The notes beneath the pieces were generated by a model. The model was not told where the DNA came from. It saw only the letters and a list, made by a program, of their open reading frames with translations, and did not search any database. Shown piece by piece: positions 35,214 through 44,303 of a stretch of DNA of 64,000 nucleotides; positions within the stretch are counted from its first letter, which is position 1, and each line of letters begins with the position of its first letter. Location: NCBI RefSeq assembly GCF_003054055.1, contig NZ_QBKI01000002.1, positions 372,001 to 436,000 of the forward strand. Direction: 5' to 3'. The DNA is from Pontibacter mucosus. GTDB lineage: Bacteria > Bacteroidota > Bacteroidia > Cytophagales > Hymenobacteraceae. A program made the position numbers and the translations under genes.

Positions 35214-36683
35214 TTAAAACTGAAAATAGATGAACTCCTGGTGCCCAAATTGCCCGAAGAGAAGTATGAAAACGATAGCCGTATAGTACAGGCCCCACCG
35301 CACCCAAACAGGGCGGCGCATGATAAGCTGGGAAACGCTGCCGTTTCGCTGGATAAGGTGTACGGTCTCCATGATGGCGATGGCTACCACCGACACGGCA
35401 AACACCTTTACGCCCTGGTCCATGAACACGTCGTGGCTCCAATCCAAGGCTATGAGCTGCGCCGGGTTGGTGACTACCGAGGCACACTGTCCCACAATGT
35501 AGAAGGCATCGCTGATGCTGTTGGCCCGGAAGAAAATCCAGCTGAAGCAGACCAGGAAGAACACGGTGAGCACCTGCACCCATTTGTATACCTGGGCGTT
35601 GCTGTTGAGCCCGAGTTTTTGTGCCAGGGCGTTGCGCTTCTCCTTCGTCATCATCCCAAATACCTGGTAAACACCGTGCAGGGCCCCCCATACCACAAAG
35701 GTCCAACTGGCGCCGTGCCACAGGCCGCTCACCATAAACACGATGAACAGGTTATAGTACCAACGCCACTTCACCACGCGGTTGCCCCCCAACGGGATGT
35801 AGAGGTAATCGCGGAACCAGGTGGAGAGCGAGATGTGCCAGCGGCTCCAGAACTCGGGGATGGTTTTGGCGAAGTATGGGCTGCGGAAGTTTTCCATCAG
35901 TTTTATCCCCATCACCTGGGCCGCCCCGATGGCAATATCAGAGTAGCCCGAGAAGTCGCAGTAAATCTGGAAGGCGAAGAACACGGTGGCGATGATGTGG
36001 GAGACGCCATCATACTCGGTCGGGTTGTTGTATACCTGGTTCACCATCAGGGCCAGGTTATCGGCAATTACTATCTTTTTAAAGAAGCCCCAGGCCATGC
36101 GACGCAGGCCGGCCACCACGCGCGGGTAGCTGAACTCGTGGTACTGGCGCAGTTGGCCCAGCAGGTTGCCCGCCCGCTCGATGGGCCCCGCCACCAACTG
36201 CGGGAAAAAGGTAACGAATAGCGCGAAAATGCCCAGGTGCCGCTCCGGCTTGATGCGCCCGTTGTACACATCTATACTATAGCTCATGGTCTGGAAAGTA
36301 TAGAAGGAGATGCCCATGGGCAGCAGCAGCTCAAAGGCAGGCATGGCGTAGGCCATGTTCAGGGCATGGGCAATGTCGCGGGCGCTATCGTTAAAGAAGT
36401 TGTAGTATTTGAATAAGCCCAGGATGCTGAGGTTGGATATCAGGCTCAGCCACAGCCACGGCTTGCGTTGGGCCTTTTCTTCGTGGCGGCCCATCATCTG
36501 GCCGCAGAAGTAGTCTACCAGCGTGGAGAAGACAAGGATAAGAGCGTATGCCGGCTTCCAGGCCATGTAAAAGTAGTAGCTGGCAAGCAGCAGGATTAGC
36601 CAACGGCGGTTGAAAGGCGTCAGGAAGTACAGGGTAACTACTACCGGGAAAAATATGAAAAATTCAGTAGAGTTGAAAAGCAT
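35214..36683 (-). CDS. MBOAT-family O-acyltransferase (AlgI-like)
   Basis: 489 residues, a polytopic membrane protein. AlgI/DltB family members carry acetyl groups across the inner membrane for polymer O-acetylation. Start MLFNSTEFFIFFP is the classical family N-terminus; LPMGISFYTFQTMSYSIDVY, FPQLVAGPIERA, FWSRWHISLSTWFRDYLYIP and MVSGLWHGASWTFVVWG (invariant His, near residue 322) follow. It is first of the minus-strand acetylation operon MBOAT - AlgX-like - GT61. Confidence 0.95.
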   Translation of the reverse strand: MLFNSTEFFIFFPVVVTLYFLTPFNRRWLILLLASYYFYMAWKPAYALILVFSTLVDYFCGQMMGRHEEKAQRKPWLWLSLISNLSILGLFKYYNFFNDSARDIAHALNMAYAMPAFELLLPMGISFYTFQTMSYSIDVYNGRIKPERHLGIFALFVTFFPQLVAGPIERAGNLLGQLRQYHEFSYPRVVAGLRRMAWGFFKKIVIADNLALMVNQVYNNPTEYDGVSHIIATVFFAFQIYCDFSGYSDIAIGAAQVMGIKLMENFRSPYFAKTIPEFWSRWHISLSTWFRDYLYIPLGGNRVVKWRWYYNLFIVFMVSGLWHGASWTFVVWGALHGVYQVFGMMTKEKRNALAQKLGLNSNAQVYKWVQVLTVFFLVCFSWIFFRANSISDAFYIVGQCASVVTNPAQLIALDWSHDVFMDQGVKVFAVSVVAIAIMETVHLIQRNGSVSQLIMRRPVWVRWGLYYTAIVFILLFGQFGHQEFIYFQF

Positions 36684-37039
36684 ACGTTCTCCAGTTTCTC
36701 AGGGTGTTCGTCTCAGGTAGCATCAGGGTCTTCATGCACTGGCACGGGAGTCGGATAAGGCGAGGCGTTGGGTTAACCTCTTCTGGTATTATATAGAAGT
36801 TGCACTAAAAGGTTGTCCTATTTTGGATATATTTTTTTTAATACTTAGATATTGCCATGCTTAAGCCTCACAGCAGCGTTGCAAGCCCTATTTTGCGGCT
36901 TCCTCATGTAAGGGTTCATGAATGGGATTTTTGCAAAATGTACTTTTATCAGGGAATACCGGGTAAACGGCAACCAACACATAGGATGCCCGTTATATAG
37001 GGCATCATCAAAAAAAGGCCTAAACAGTATACCCGCTCT
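36684..37039. other. 356-bp divergent promoter region
   Basis: Separates the leftward acetylation operon and the rightward SGNH cargo gene. AT-rich around 36790-36860. A small hairpin GATGCCC / GGGCATC (36985-37006) lies 34 bases ahead of the rightward start. No gene or clear promoter consensus was found. Confidence 0.5.
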
Positions 37040-40000
37040 ATGCCCTTATACTTTTACCTCAAACAGCTGCACGTCAGGCTGCTGCCTCTTGTTTTCTTGA
37101 CGATTTTATACTTTTCTACTGCCGTCATACATGCTAAACCCACTGCCCTGTCGGCCCCGACCCTGGAGGCAAAGCCCTCGCTTGCGGGCGCCATCACGCT
37201 GAAATGGACAGCAGTGGCAGGAGCCACAGGCTATGTGCTGGAGCGCTCCTTAGCAGGACCGGAGGGCGCTTTTGTGCCTGTAAAAACGCTGGCCGCCTCG
37301 GAGCTTACGTTCAGAGACACAGACTTATACTATAGCCAGCAGGCGTACTACCGCATCAAGGCCACCGGCAGCGGGGCCACCCCCTACAGCAACGTGGCCA
37401 GCGCCACCACGCTCCCGCAGAACCATGTGTACAGAATCATGCCGCTTGGCGACTCCAACACGGAAGGCGGCATACCCAGCGATCCAGTGGGCGCCCGTGC
37501 CTCTTACAGGGCTAAGCTGGAGCAGCTGCTGAACGGGGCAAGTATAAAGTTCGATTATGTGGGCAGCGAGCGCCACGGTGGCAACCTGGTAAAGGACACC
37601 GACCATGCCGGCTTTGGCGGCAGCCGCAACGAGGACCTGGTGACCATCATCCAGAACGGCTGGTACGACCGCTGGTACGATGGCGAGCGCTTTGGCCTGG
37701 ACCACACCGAAAACTACCTGGAGTACTTTAAACCCGATGTTATCCTGCTGCACAGCGGCACCAACGAGATCAGCAACGACGGCGTGGACAACTCGCAAAG
37801 CTCTGTGGATGACCTAACGCAGATACTCGATGAGGTGGATAAGTATGAGCAGCGCTCCGGCAAGGAGGTAACTGTGATTGTGTCCCGGATCATCCTGACG
37901 GTATGTACCCCGACCGATTGCTACCGGGGGCCTGAGAACACGAAAAACGACATCATCGAGCGGTACAACGACAAGCTGGAGGCCCTGGTGAAAGCCCGCA
38001 TAAAGGCCGGCGACCGGCTGGAGCTGGTGGACATGGCCGATGCAGGCATCATTTACCAGTTCGTTTCTGATGGTGGCGACATGGCCGACCGGTTTCACCC
38101 GGCGCAGCGGGGCTTCGATAAAATGGCCCCGGTCTGGTTTAAGGTCCTGGACCCGCTGCTGAACAGAGCGCTAAAGCCTGTTGACACGACCGCACCCGAG
38201 ACAGAGATAGCCGCCAGACCAAAAGAACTATCCAACAGCAGCAGTGCCGAGTTCAGGTTCAGCAGCAACGAGAACGGCGTAAGCTACCAGGTAAGTATAA
38301 ATGGGGGTGACTTTACGACCGTGCCCAATCCGTATACGTTGGCGAATCTGGCGGATGGGGAGCACACTATCCGGGTGAGGGCCGTGGACGCCGCCGGAAA
38401 CATTGACGCCAGCCCTGCCACTTATACTTGGATGGTAGACACCAAGGCTCCTGATGCCCCGGTGGTTACGGCCCCGGCGCAGGGCAGTTTCCTGAACACG
38501 AACAAGCCAACCTTCAACGGAATAGCAGAGGCGGGCAGCACAGTCGCTTTATACTTTGGCACTACGAAAATCGGCGAGAGTATAGCCGCTGCAGATGGCA
38601 AATGGAGCCTGGTACCTGCCAACGCCCTATCCGAAGGCACAAAGCAACTGACCGCCACCGCCACCGATGCCGCCGGCAATACCAGCAAGGCCAGCAGCAC
38701 CCGAAGCTTCACCATCGATACCAAGGCCCCTGAAACCACGATTGCCTCAGGTCCGGACAAGATGAGTAATAGCAAGGAGGCCAGCTTTAGTTTCAGCAGC
38801 AGTGAGGAAAACGTAAACTATGAAATTAGTCTGGATGGCGGGGCCTATGCAGCGGCAGAAAGCAAGTATACTGCACAGAACCTGTCAGAGGGCAGTCACA
38901 CTTTGTCGGTTAGGGCGGTTGATGCGGCCGGTAACAAAGACCAAAGTCCGGCTACCTACGCCTGGGAAGTAGACACCAAAGCCCCCGAAGCCCCCACCAT
39001 GGCCGGCATTACGGAAGACCGTGGCCCGGCAGACGACGACCAGATCACTTCGGATAACACGCTCAGATTTTTTGGCCGTGCCGAGCCGGGCGCCGTGGCA
39101 GCTGTATGGCAGCAAGAGAATAAGTTGGGTACAACTGTCGTGAAGGAAGATGGCACCTGGGAGTATAGCCATGAGAAGACGGCGCTGCGGGAGGGGAAGT
39201 ATACCTTCACGGCCACTGCGACGGATGCCGCCGGAAACACAAGTCCGAAAAGCAAGGAACTCGCGGTAACGATTGACCTGATCGCCCCGGAAGTAGCCAT
39301 CAAAACGGAGCAGGAGTCACCTGTGAATACTTCGTTTCCTGTAAGTATAACTTTCACGGAAGAAGTGTACGGCCTCAGCGCTTCGAGCGTAAGTATAACC
39401 AACGGCAAACTGCAGGATTTTAAGGAGTCCAGCAAAGCAACGTACACGGCCACCGTGGTGCCGGAGGCGGACGGGGAAGTGCGCATTAGCCTTGCCGCCG
39501 GCAAGGTGACCGACCTGGCCGGTAACCCTAACCCGGCCTCAGAAGTGCTGCGGCTCACCTATGATGCCGCTGCTCCTGCAGGTTATACTTTAGCCTTTAA
39601 CACCGAACTGGTGGATATAACCAACCAGGAGCGGGTAGGGCTGCAGGTAGCGAGCGCGGAGCCTGGCGCTACGTACTTCTACAGCATCAGCAGCAACAAA
39701 GGCGGCGCACCGCTAACTGGCACAGGCGCCGTGGCCTCGCAAAGCTTTACGATTGATAACCTGAACCTGAGCGGCCTGTCCGACGGGTTGCTAACTGCCA
39801 CTTTATACCTGGTAGATGCGGCCGGAAATCGGGGTGAGGAAATAAGCGCGCAGGTGGAAAAATTAACCAAGGACATCATAGCGGTCATCAACCCAGCCGA
39901 TAAAACAGTCAAGTTTAAAACAGGCTTTGAGGAAATCGGGCTGCCGCAGGAGGTGGAGGTGCGGTATACCTTCGGCAGCAACGAAAAGCTGAAAGTTACC

Positions 40001-40699
40001 TGGAACCCTGCTGATTACAACAGCGCCATCCCTGGCAGCTACCTGATACTTGGTCAGCTGGAGCTGAAGGAGAACACCAGCAACAGCAGGAACCTGACGG
40101 CCCGGGTGATGGTGACGGTGGAGCCGAACCAGCCCCCAACCGCCATTAGCCTGAGCGCCGACAAGTTCAGGCCAGACCTTAGCCCCGACGAGCAAATCGG
40201 CACATTCTCCACCACCGACCCGGACGACAACACGTTTGTTTATACTTTGGTGAGGGGCCAGGGCGATGCGGATAATCCGCTTTTCGAGCTGCGCGAGGAC
40301 GGGCTGTATCTGAAGACAAATCGGGGCCTTTCGGGTAAATCCGCCTTTAGCATCCGCGTGCGCAGCACCGACCCGTACAACAACACGTTTGAGCAGCAGT
40401 TTACCCTCACCAAATCGCTCTATAATACTGATGGAAGTATAAAACTCGTCAACGCCTTCTCCCCGGACGGAGACAACATCAACGACCTGTGGCTGGTGCC
40501 TGAGCTGCGCTACTACAACCAGGTACAGGTGCAGGTGTTCGACCGTTCCGGCACGTTGCTTTTCGAGACGACTGACCCGGAAAAGGGCTGGGATGGCAAG
40601 GGCAAGGATGGTCGCGTAACGGCCGGGTCCTACTTCTACATCATTCAGATAAAGGACATTAACCTGGTAGAGCGAGGGGTGCTAACCGTACTTAATTAA
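37040..40699 (+). CDS. T9SS type B secreted SGNH esterase with Ig-like modules
   Basis: 1219 residues. Signal peptide (1-32, ending VIHAK), a fibronectin III-like domain (about 40-125), then an SGNH/GDSL hydrolase (about 130-375): nucleophile in PLGDSNTEG (near 138), block GTNEISN (near 240) and the Asp-x-x-His motif DRFHPAQ (near 350). It continues with alternating Ig-like units (380-840) each marked VRAVDAAGN or ATATDAAGN and DTKAPE, more beta modules, a cadherin-like unit (1035-1125; TDPDDNTFVYTL) and the type B sorting domain starting NAFSPDGDNINDLW. It acts on the cell surface or outside; acetyl esterase on the polymer made by this locus is an inference. Its PorP/SprF partner starts six bases downstream. 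Confidence 0.9.
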   Translation: MPLYFYLKQLHVRLLPLVFLTILYFSTAVIHAKPTALSAPTLEAKPSLAGAITLKWTAVAGATGYVLERSLAGPEGAFVPVKTLAASELTFRDTDLYYSQQAYYRIKATGSGATPYSNVASATTLPQNHVYRIMPLGDSNTEGGIPSDPVGARASYRAKLEQLLNGASIKFDYVGSERHGGNLVKDTDHAGFGGSRNEDLVTIIQNGWYDRWYDGERFGLDHTENYLEYFKPDVILLHSGTNEISNDGVDNSQSSVDDLTQILDEVDKYEQRSGKEVTVIVSRIILTVCTPTDCYRGPENTKNDIIERYNDKLEALVKARIKAGDRLELVDMADAGIIYQFVSDGGDMADRFHPAQRGFDKMAPVWFKVLDPLLNRALKPVDTTAPETEIAARPKELSNSSSAEFRFSSNENGVSYQVSINGGDFTTVPNPYTLANLADGEHTIRVRAVDAAGNIDASPATYTWMVDTKAPDAPVVTAPAQGSFLNTNKPTFNGIAEAGSTVALYFGTTKIGESIAAADGKWSLVPANALSEGTKQLTATATDAAGNTSKASSTRSFTIDTKAPETTIASGPDKMSNSKEASFSFSSSEENVNYEISLDGGAYAAAESKYTAQNLSEGSHTLSVRAVDAAGNKDQSPATYAWEVDTKAPEAPTMAGITEDRGPADDDQITSDNTLRFFGRAEPGAVAAVWQQENKLGTTVVKEDGTWEYSHEKTALREGKYTFTATATDAAGNTSPKSKELAVTIDLIAPEVAIKTEQESPVNTSFPVSITFTEEVYGLSASSVSITNGKLQDFKESSKATYTATVVPEADGEVRISLAAGKVTDLAGNPNPASEVLRLTYDAAAPAGYTLAFNTELVDITNQERVGLQVASAEPGATYFYSISSNKGGAPLTGTGAVASQSFTIDNLNLSGLSDGLLTATLYLVDAAGNRGEEISAQVEKLTKDIIAVINPADKTVKFKTGFEEIGLPQEVEVRYTFGSNEKLKVTWNPADYNSAIPGSYLILGQLELKENTSNSRNLTARVMVTVEPNQPPTAISLSADKFRPDLSPDEQIGTFSTTDPDDNTFVYTLVRGQGDADNPLFELREDGLYLKTNRGLSGKSAFSIRVRSTDPYNNTFEQQFTLTKSLYNTDGSIKLVNAFSPDGDNINDLWLVPELRYYNQVQVQVFDRSGTLLFETTDPEKGWDGKGKDGRVTAGSYFYIIQIKDINLVERGVLTVLN

Positions 40700-40705
40700 A
40701 GGTAG

Positions 40706-41710
40706 ATGAACAGATTTATACTTTGCCTCTGCCTGGCGATGCTGGCCGGCGCGGTGCAGGCGCAGAACCGCAGGCAACTGGCAAACTTCTCACAATTCAG
40801 ACATTATTATAACCCGGCCCTCACCGGCCACGAAGGCACCGTGCTGCGGGCGGCTTACCGTAACCAATGGACGGGCTTTAAGGATGCCCCCAAGACCATA
40901 CTGGCTTCCGGGGAGCTGGATTTGCAGGACGCGCAGGGCCCAAGCAGACCCTTTGCAGCGCGGACGCTGGGGCGGGAGCAAGCAGGCCCAACCGGCGCCA
41001 GGCACGGGCTCGGGCTTATACTTTTCCACGACCAGTTCGGGCCAACCAAAGAGACACAGGCTGTCCTCAGTTACGGTGCCGGTGTGCAGCTGTCGGAGCG
41101 CCTGAGCCTGCGCTGGGGCACCGGCCTGAGCTATACGTTCTATCGCCTCGATGGCAACAGCCTGACCGTGGACCAGGTGAACGACCCCCGCTTTGCCGAT
41201 GTGCTGGGCAGTGAGAACCGCAGCGGCCGCGCAGACATCAACATCGGATTGTCGCTGACGGGGCAGCACTTCTATGTTGGCTACGCGCTACTGGATGTGA
41301 CCGAAGGGAAAGTCGCTTCCAGCGGGAACGAGCTGCTGGGTGATTTTTACAAACGCCGGCATGTGGCCCAGGTGGGGTTCCGCCAAAGTATAACCGACCT
41401 GGTGGGCATTTCCCTGAGCGGCATTTACCAGCACGACAGCAACCAGAAATCGGTGACCGAGGGGCAGGTGAAGGCTATCTACAACAACCTCTTCTGGGTA
41501 GGCGGCGGCTACCGCCACGAGATGGCTTACACCTTAGGGGCAGGGCTGCGGCTGAACCAGCTGGGCATCGGCTATACCTACGAAACACCTACTCAGGACG
41601 CCAGGGCCATAGATAAATCCACTAACGAAGTGACCCTCAGCTTTTTCCTCAATCCTGCCGGGCAGAGCAACGGCAACGGACGCAAACCCTCGCGGCTAAC
41701 AATATGGTAA
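40706..41710 (+). CDS. PorP/SprF-family T9SS membrane protein, copy 2
   Basis: 334 residues with signal peptide (MNRFILCLCLAMLAGAVQAQ) and the family start FSQFRHYYNPALTGHEG, then RAAYRNQWTGFKDAPKTI. Middle strands are typical (GLGLILFHDQFGPTKETQ, VQLSERLSLRWGTGLSY, FWVGGGYRHEMAYTLGAGL). It starts six bases after the type B SGNH cargo, an arrangement that parallels the first pair at 14838-21734 in mirror image. Predicted role: outer membrane partner for attachment or export of that cargo. It has an unusual polar insertion (about residues 70-95, rich in Arg/Gly/Ala). Confidence 0.92.
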   Translation: MNRFILCLCLAMLAGAVQAQNRRQLANFSQFRHYYNPALTGHEGTVLRAAYRNQWTGFKDAPKTILASGELDLQDAQGPSRPFAARTLGREQAGPTGARHGLGLILFHDQFGPTKETQAVLSYGAGVQLSERLSLRWGTGLSYTFYRLDGNSLTVDQVNDPRFADVLGSENRSGRADINIGLSLTGQHFYVGYALLDVTEGKVASSGNELLGDFYKRRHVAQVGFRQSITDLVGISLSGIYQHDSNQKSVTEGQVKAIYNNLFWVGGGYRHEMAYTLGAGLRLNQLGIGYTYETPTQDARAIDKSTNEVTLSFFLNPAGQSNGNGRKPSRLTIW

Positions 41711-41955
41711 TGTTGCACAGATAAACCCTCCTCAAAGGCCCCTCGCCTGTGAATAATGCTAAAATGCAGAAGCTCAGCAATACTATACTAAACCTAGCTA
41801 TATAATTGGCGTACTATGCTTAAGTGACGTCCTGATAGTAAGATTAGTAGAGAAGCAGTTCCTGGCCCTGAAGGAATGGTGCTATCGGCCTCATGTAAAT
41901 TATTGCACAGGTCTGCTGCGGTTTTAGCGGCAGGTATCCAATAAGTATATACTTC

Positions 41956-44244
41956 ATGACATACTTTATAGCAGCGTCAATACGCCGGAAGGGCGTAGCG
42001 CAGTATACCCGTTTTCTGTTGATAGCCTTGCTCCTGCAGTGGCTGGCAGGCGCTGCTGCCCAGGCGCAGCAGAACTGCCCGGATGGCCTGGTGCATTACT
42101 TTGGCTTTGATGAAACGGCCTCCGGCACCTATCAGGATTATGTTTCTGAAGCCACGGCCTCCTGCTCCACCTGTCCCACACCGGAAGCAGGGCTCTTTAA
42201 CGGGGCACAGGCCTTCAAAGGACGAAGCCCGGGCATCACTATCCGGGGGCTGGAGCATTTTGAGTGGGGCCCCAACAGCAGCTTTACCATAGAGCTTTGG
42301 ATGAAGGCCTCCGGCACCTCCTCCGACAACCAGGTGTTCATTGGCCGCGACGCCAAAGACACGAACATGATCTGGTGGCTCGGCATGAACACGGAGGGCA
42401 ACCCCCAGTTCGACCTTTTCGACAACAACCCCAACCGCACCCAGGGAGGCTTTAGCCTGGTCGGGAAAGACATCAAGATAAATGACAACAAGTGGCACCA
42501 TATTGTGGTGGTGCGCGACGGCCGCCTGCGCCTGAACAAGCTCTATGTGGATGGCTACACGGTGGGCAACTTCCAGTACGATTATACTTACAACTTCGAG
42601 AGCGGCTCTCCGGTAAACATTGGCTTTCTGGACCTTAATAATGGGTATGCCTACAATGGCCTGCTGGATGAGATCATGGTGTACAACCGCGATCTGACGG
42701 AGAATGAGGTTCGGGCCCGCTACAACAACGGCGCGGGCAATTACTGCGGACCGCAGCAGGTAAAGCCGGTTATCATGTCGGAAGCCGTTACCTACGGGGT
42801 GGCGGAGCAGCAGTATAAGTATGAGGTGAAGGCTGTGGGAAATGCCAGGCCATCGTTTGCCCTTGCCGAGGCGCCGGCCGGTATGAGCATCAACGCCACT
42901 ACAGGCGAAATCAGTTGGGTACCCAGCGCTGCGGGCAGCTATAAGGTAGGCGTTACAGCCAGCAACGCCGCCGGCTCCGACAGGCAGGACTTTACCGTTA
43001 CCGTGAAGCGGGCATCAGGGGAGACGTCCGGAATGCTGCACCACTGGATGCTGCACGAAATGCGCGGCCCCACTTACCACGACTACTATACTCCAAGTCA
43101 CGCCGCTGGCGCGGATAGCAGAATGCCGAAGCCAGTCACCGGGGTAATATCCGGTGGGCAGGAATTTGACGGCGAAGACGATGGGCTGGATGTAACAGCC
43201 TGCGAAAACTTTAACTGGGCACCCGACGAGAGTTTCAGTATAGAGCTTTGGATGCGCAGTGCAGCCAGTTCCTCCGGCAACCGCGTACTCATCGGCAGGG
43301 ATGCCAAAGATTCCGAAGCACACTGGTGGCTGGGGCTGGACAGGGAGGGGCGCGCCATATTTACCCTGCTCGACCTGGAATGGGCAGGTCCAAAACCTGA
43401 GCATGGCAGCGGCCCCGGGTTAAATGACGATCAGTGGCACCACCTGGTGGCGGTGCGTGACGGGAAATCAGGGCTCACGGAGCTGTATGTGGATGGGGAG
43501 CGTGTGTCAACACAGACATTTAAGTATGCCAACAGTTTTGCCAGCCGATCACCAGTCAACATCGGCTACCTTAACGATGGGGGCGGGTATCACTACAAAG
43601 GAATTTTGGATGAGGTCAAGCTTTTCGGTCGGGCGCTCTCCGCAGCCGAGGTGAAGCAGCGGTATGAGGATGTGTACGATGCCATCACGGAGCTGGTGCG
43701 CTTTGAGGGGGAATACGTGGGAGGCGTGGTGCAGCTGACATGGGAGACGGCTGCCGAGGCCGGGCTCTCGCACTTCGAAGTAGAGCGCGCTCCTGATACT
43801 GAAGCTTTCGAGAAGCTGGGTGAGGTAAAGGCCGCCGGAAACAGCAACACCCCGCTTTCCTATCCTTTCACGGATGTTGACCCCCTCTCCGGCATTGGCT
43901 ACTATCGCCTGAAAATTGTGAAGCAGGATGGCAAGTATACGTACTCCAATATCATACAGGTAGAGAACAAGAGCCTGCGATCTGTCTCTTTCAAAGTATA
44001 CCCAAATCCGGTGGATGTGGGAGACGTTACAGCCAGCGTGTTTGGCCTCTCGGCCGATGAGCCGGTGCAGTTTACCGTGTCGGATCTGCGGGGCAAGGTG
44101 CTGCTGCAGCAACAGTTGCAGGCCAACAGCTTTGGTCAGTTGGAAGTGCTGGTGCCCATCACCACGGACTACAGGGCGGGGGTTTACGTGCTGACGGTGA
44201 TAACGGACAAACGGATTGTGAGCCGCAGGCTGGTGGTGCGGTAA
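41956..44244 (+). CDS. T9SS type A secreted protein with two LamG domains
   Basis: 762 residues. Signal peptide 1-38 (LLLQWLAGAAAQAQ). Two concanavalin A/laminin G-like domains (PF13385; about 40-255 and 355-555) share SFTIELWM / SFSIELWM, IGRDAKD, DNKWHHIVVVRDG / DDQWHHLVAVRDG, LYVDG and PVNIG(F/Y)L. Between them is a putative Ig domain (GVAEQQYKYEV...GEISWVP). Then a beta module (VQLTWETAAEAGLSHFEVERA) and a type A sorting domain from YPNPVDVGD to RRLVVR. The LamG folds probably bind a glycan; an enzymatic domain is not visible. There is no PorP/SprF of its own, in line with type A cargo. Confidence 0.9.
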   Translation: MTYFIAASIRRKGVAQYTRFLLIALLLQWLAGAAAQAQQNCPDGLVHYFGFDETASGTYQDYVSEATASCSTCPTPEAGLFNGAQAFKGRSPGITIRGLEHFEWGPNSSFTIELWMKASGTSSDNQVFIGRDAKDTNMIWWLGMNTEGNPQFDLFDNNPNRTQGGFSLVGKDIKINDNKWHHIVVVRDGRLRLNKLYVDGYTVGNFQYDYTYNFESGSPVNIGFLDLNNGYAYNGLLDEIMVYNRDLTENEVRARYNNGAGNYCGPQQVKPVIMSEAVTYGVAEQQYKYEVKAVGNARPSFALAEAPAGMSINATTGEISWVPSAAGSYKVGVTASNAAGSDRQDFTVTVKRASGETSGMLHHWMLHEMRGPTYHDYYTPSHAAGADSRMPKPVTGVISGGQEFDGEDDGLDVTACENFNWAPDESFSIELWMRSAASSSGNRVLIGRDAKDSEAHWWLGLDREGRAIFTLLDLEWAGPKPEHGSGPGLNDDQWHHLVAVRDGKSGLTELYVDGERVSTQTFKYANSFASRSPVNIGYLNDGGGYHYKGILDEVKLFGRALSAAEVKQRYEDVYDAITELVRFEGEYVGGVVQLTWETAAEAGLSHFEVERAPDTEAFEKLGEVKAAGNSNTPLSYPFTDVDPLSGIGYYRLKIVKQDGKYTYSNIIQVENKSLRSVSFKVYPNPVDVGDVTASVFGLSADEPVQFTVSDLRGKVLLQQQLQANSFGQLEVLVPITTDYRAGVYVLTVITDKRIVSRRLVVR

Positions 44245-44246
44245 AT

Positions 44247-44284
44247 AAAAAGGGGCCTGCCAATCAGCAGGCCCCTTTCCTTTG
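44247..44284. terminator. Terminator between convergent cargo genes
   Basis: Perfect 12-base-pair stem AAAGGGGCCTGC (44249-44260) and GCAGGCCCCTTT (44267-44278), loop of six; works in either direction. Confidence 0.88.
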
Positions 44285-44303
44285 GGCTAAAAGTTGTGGT
44301 TTT

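Noticed and set aside
34962..36221. 419-codon frame opposite the MBOAT and AlgX-like genes
   Set aside because: It spans the junction of two well-supported genes and has a repetitive His/Pro/Val composition typical of antisense frames in GC-rich DNA.
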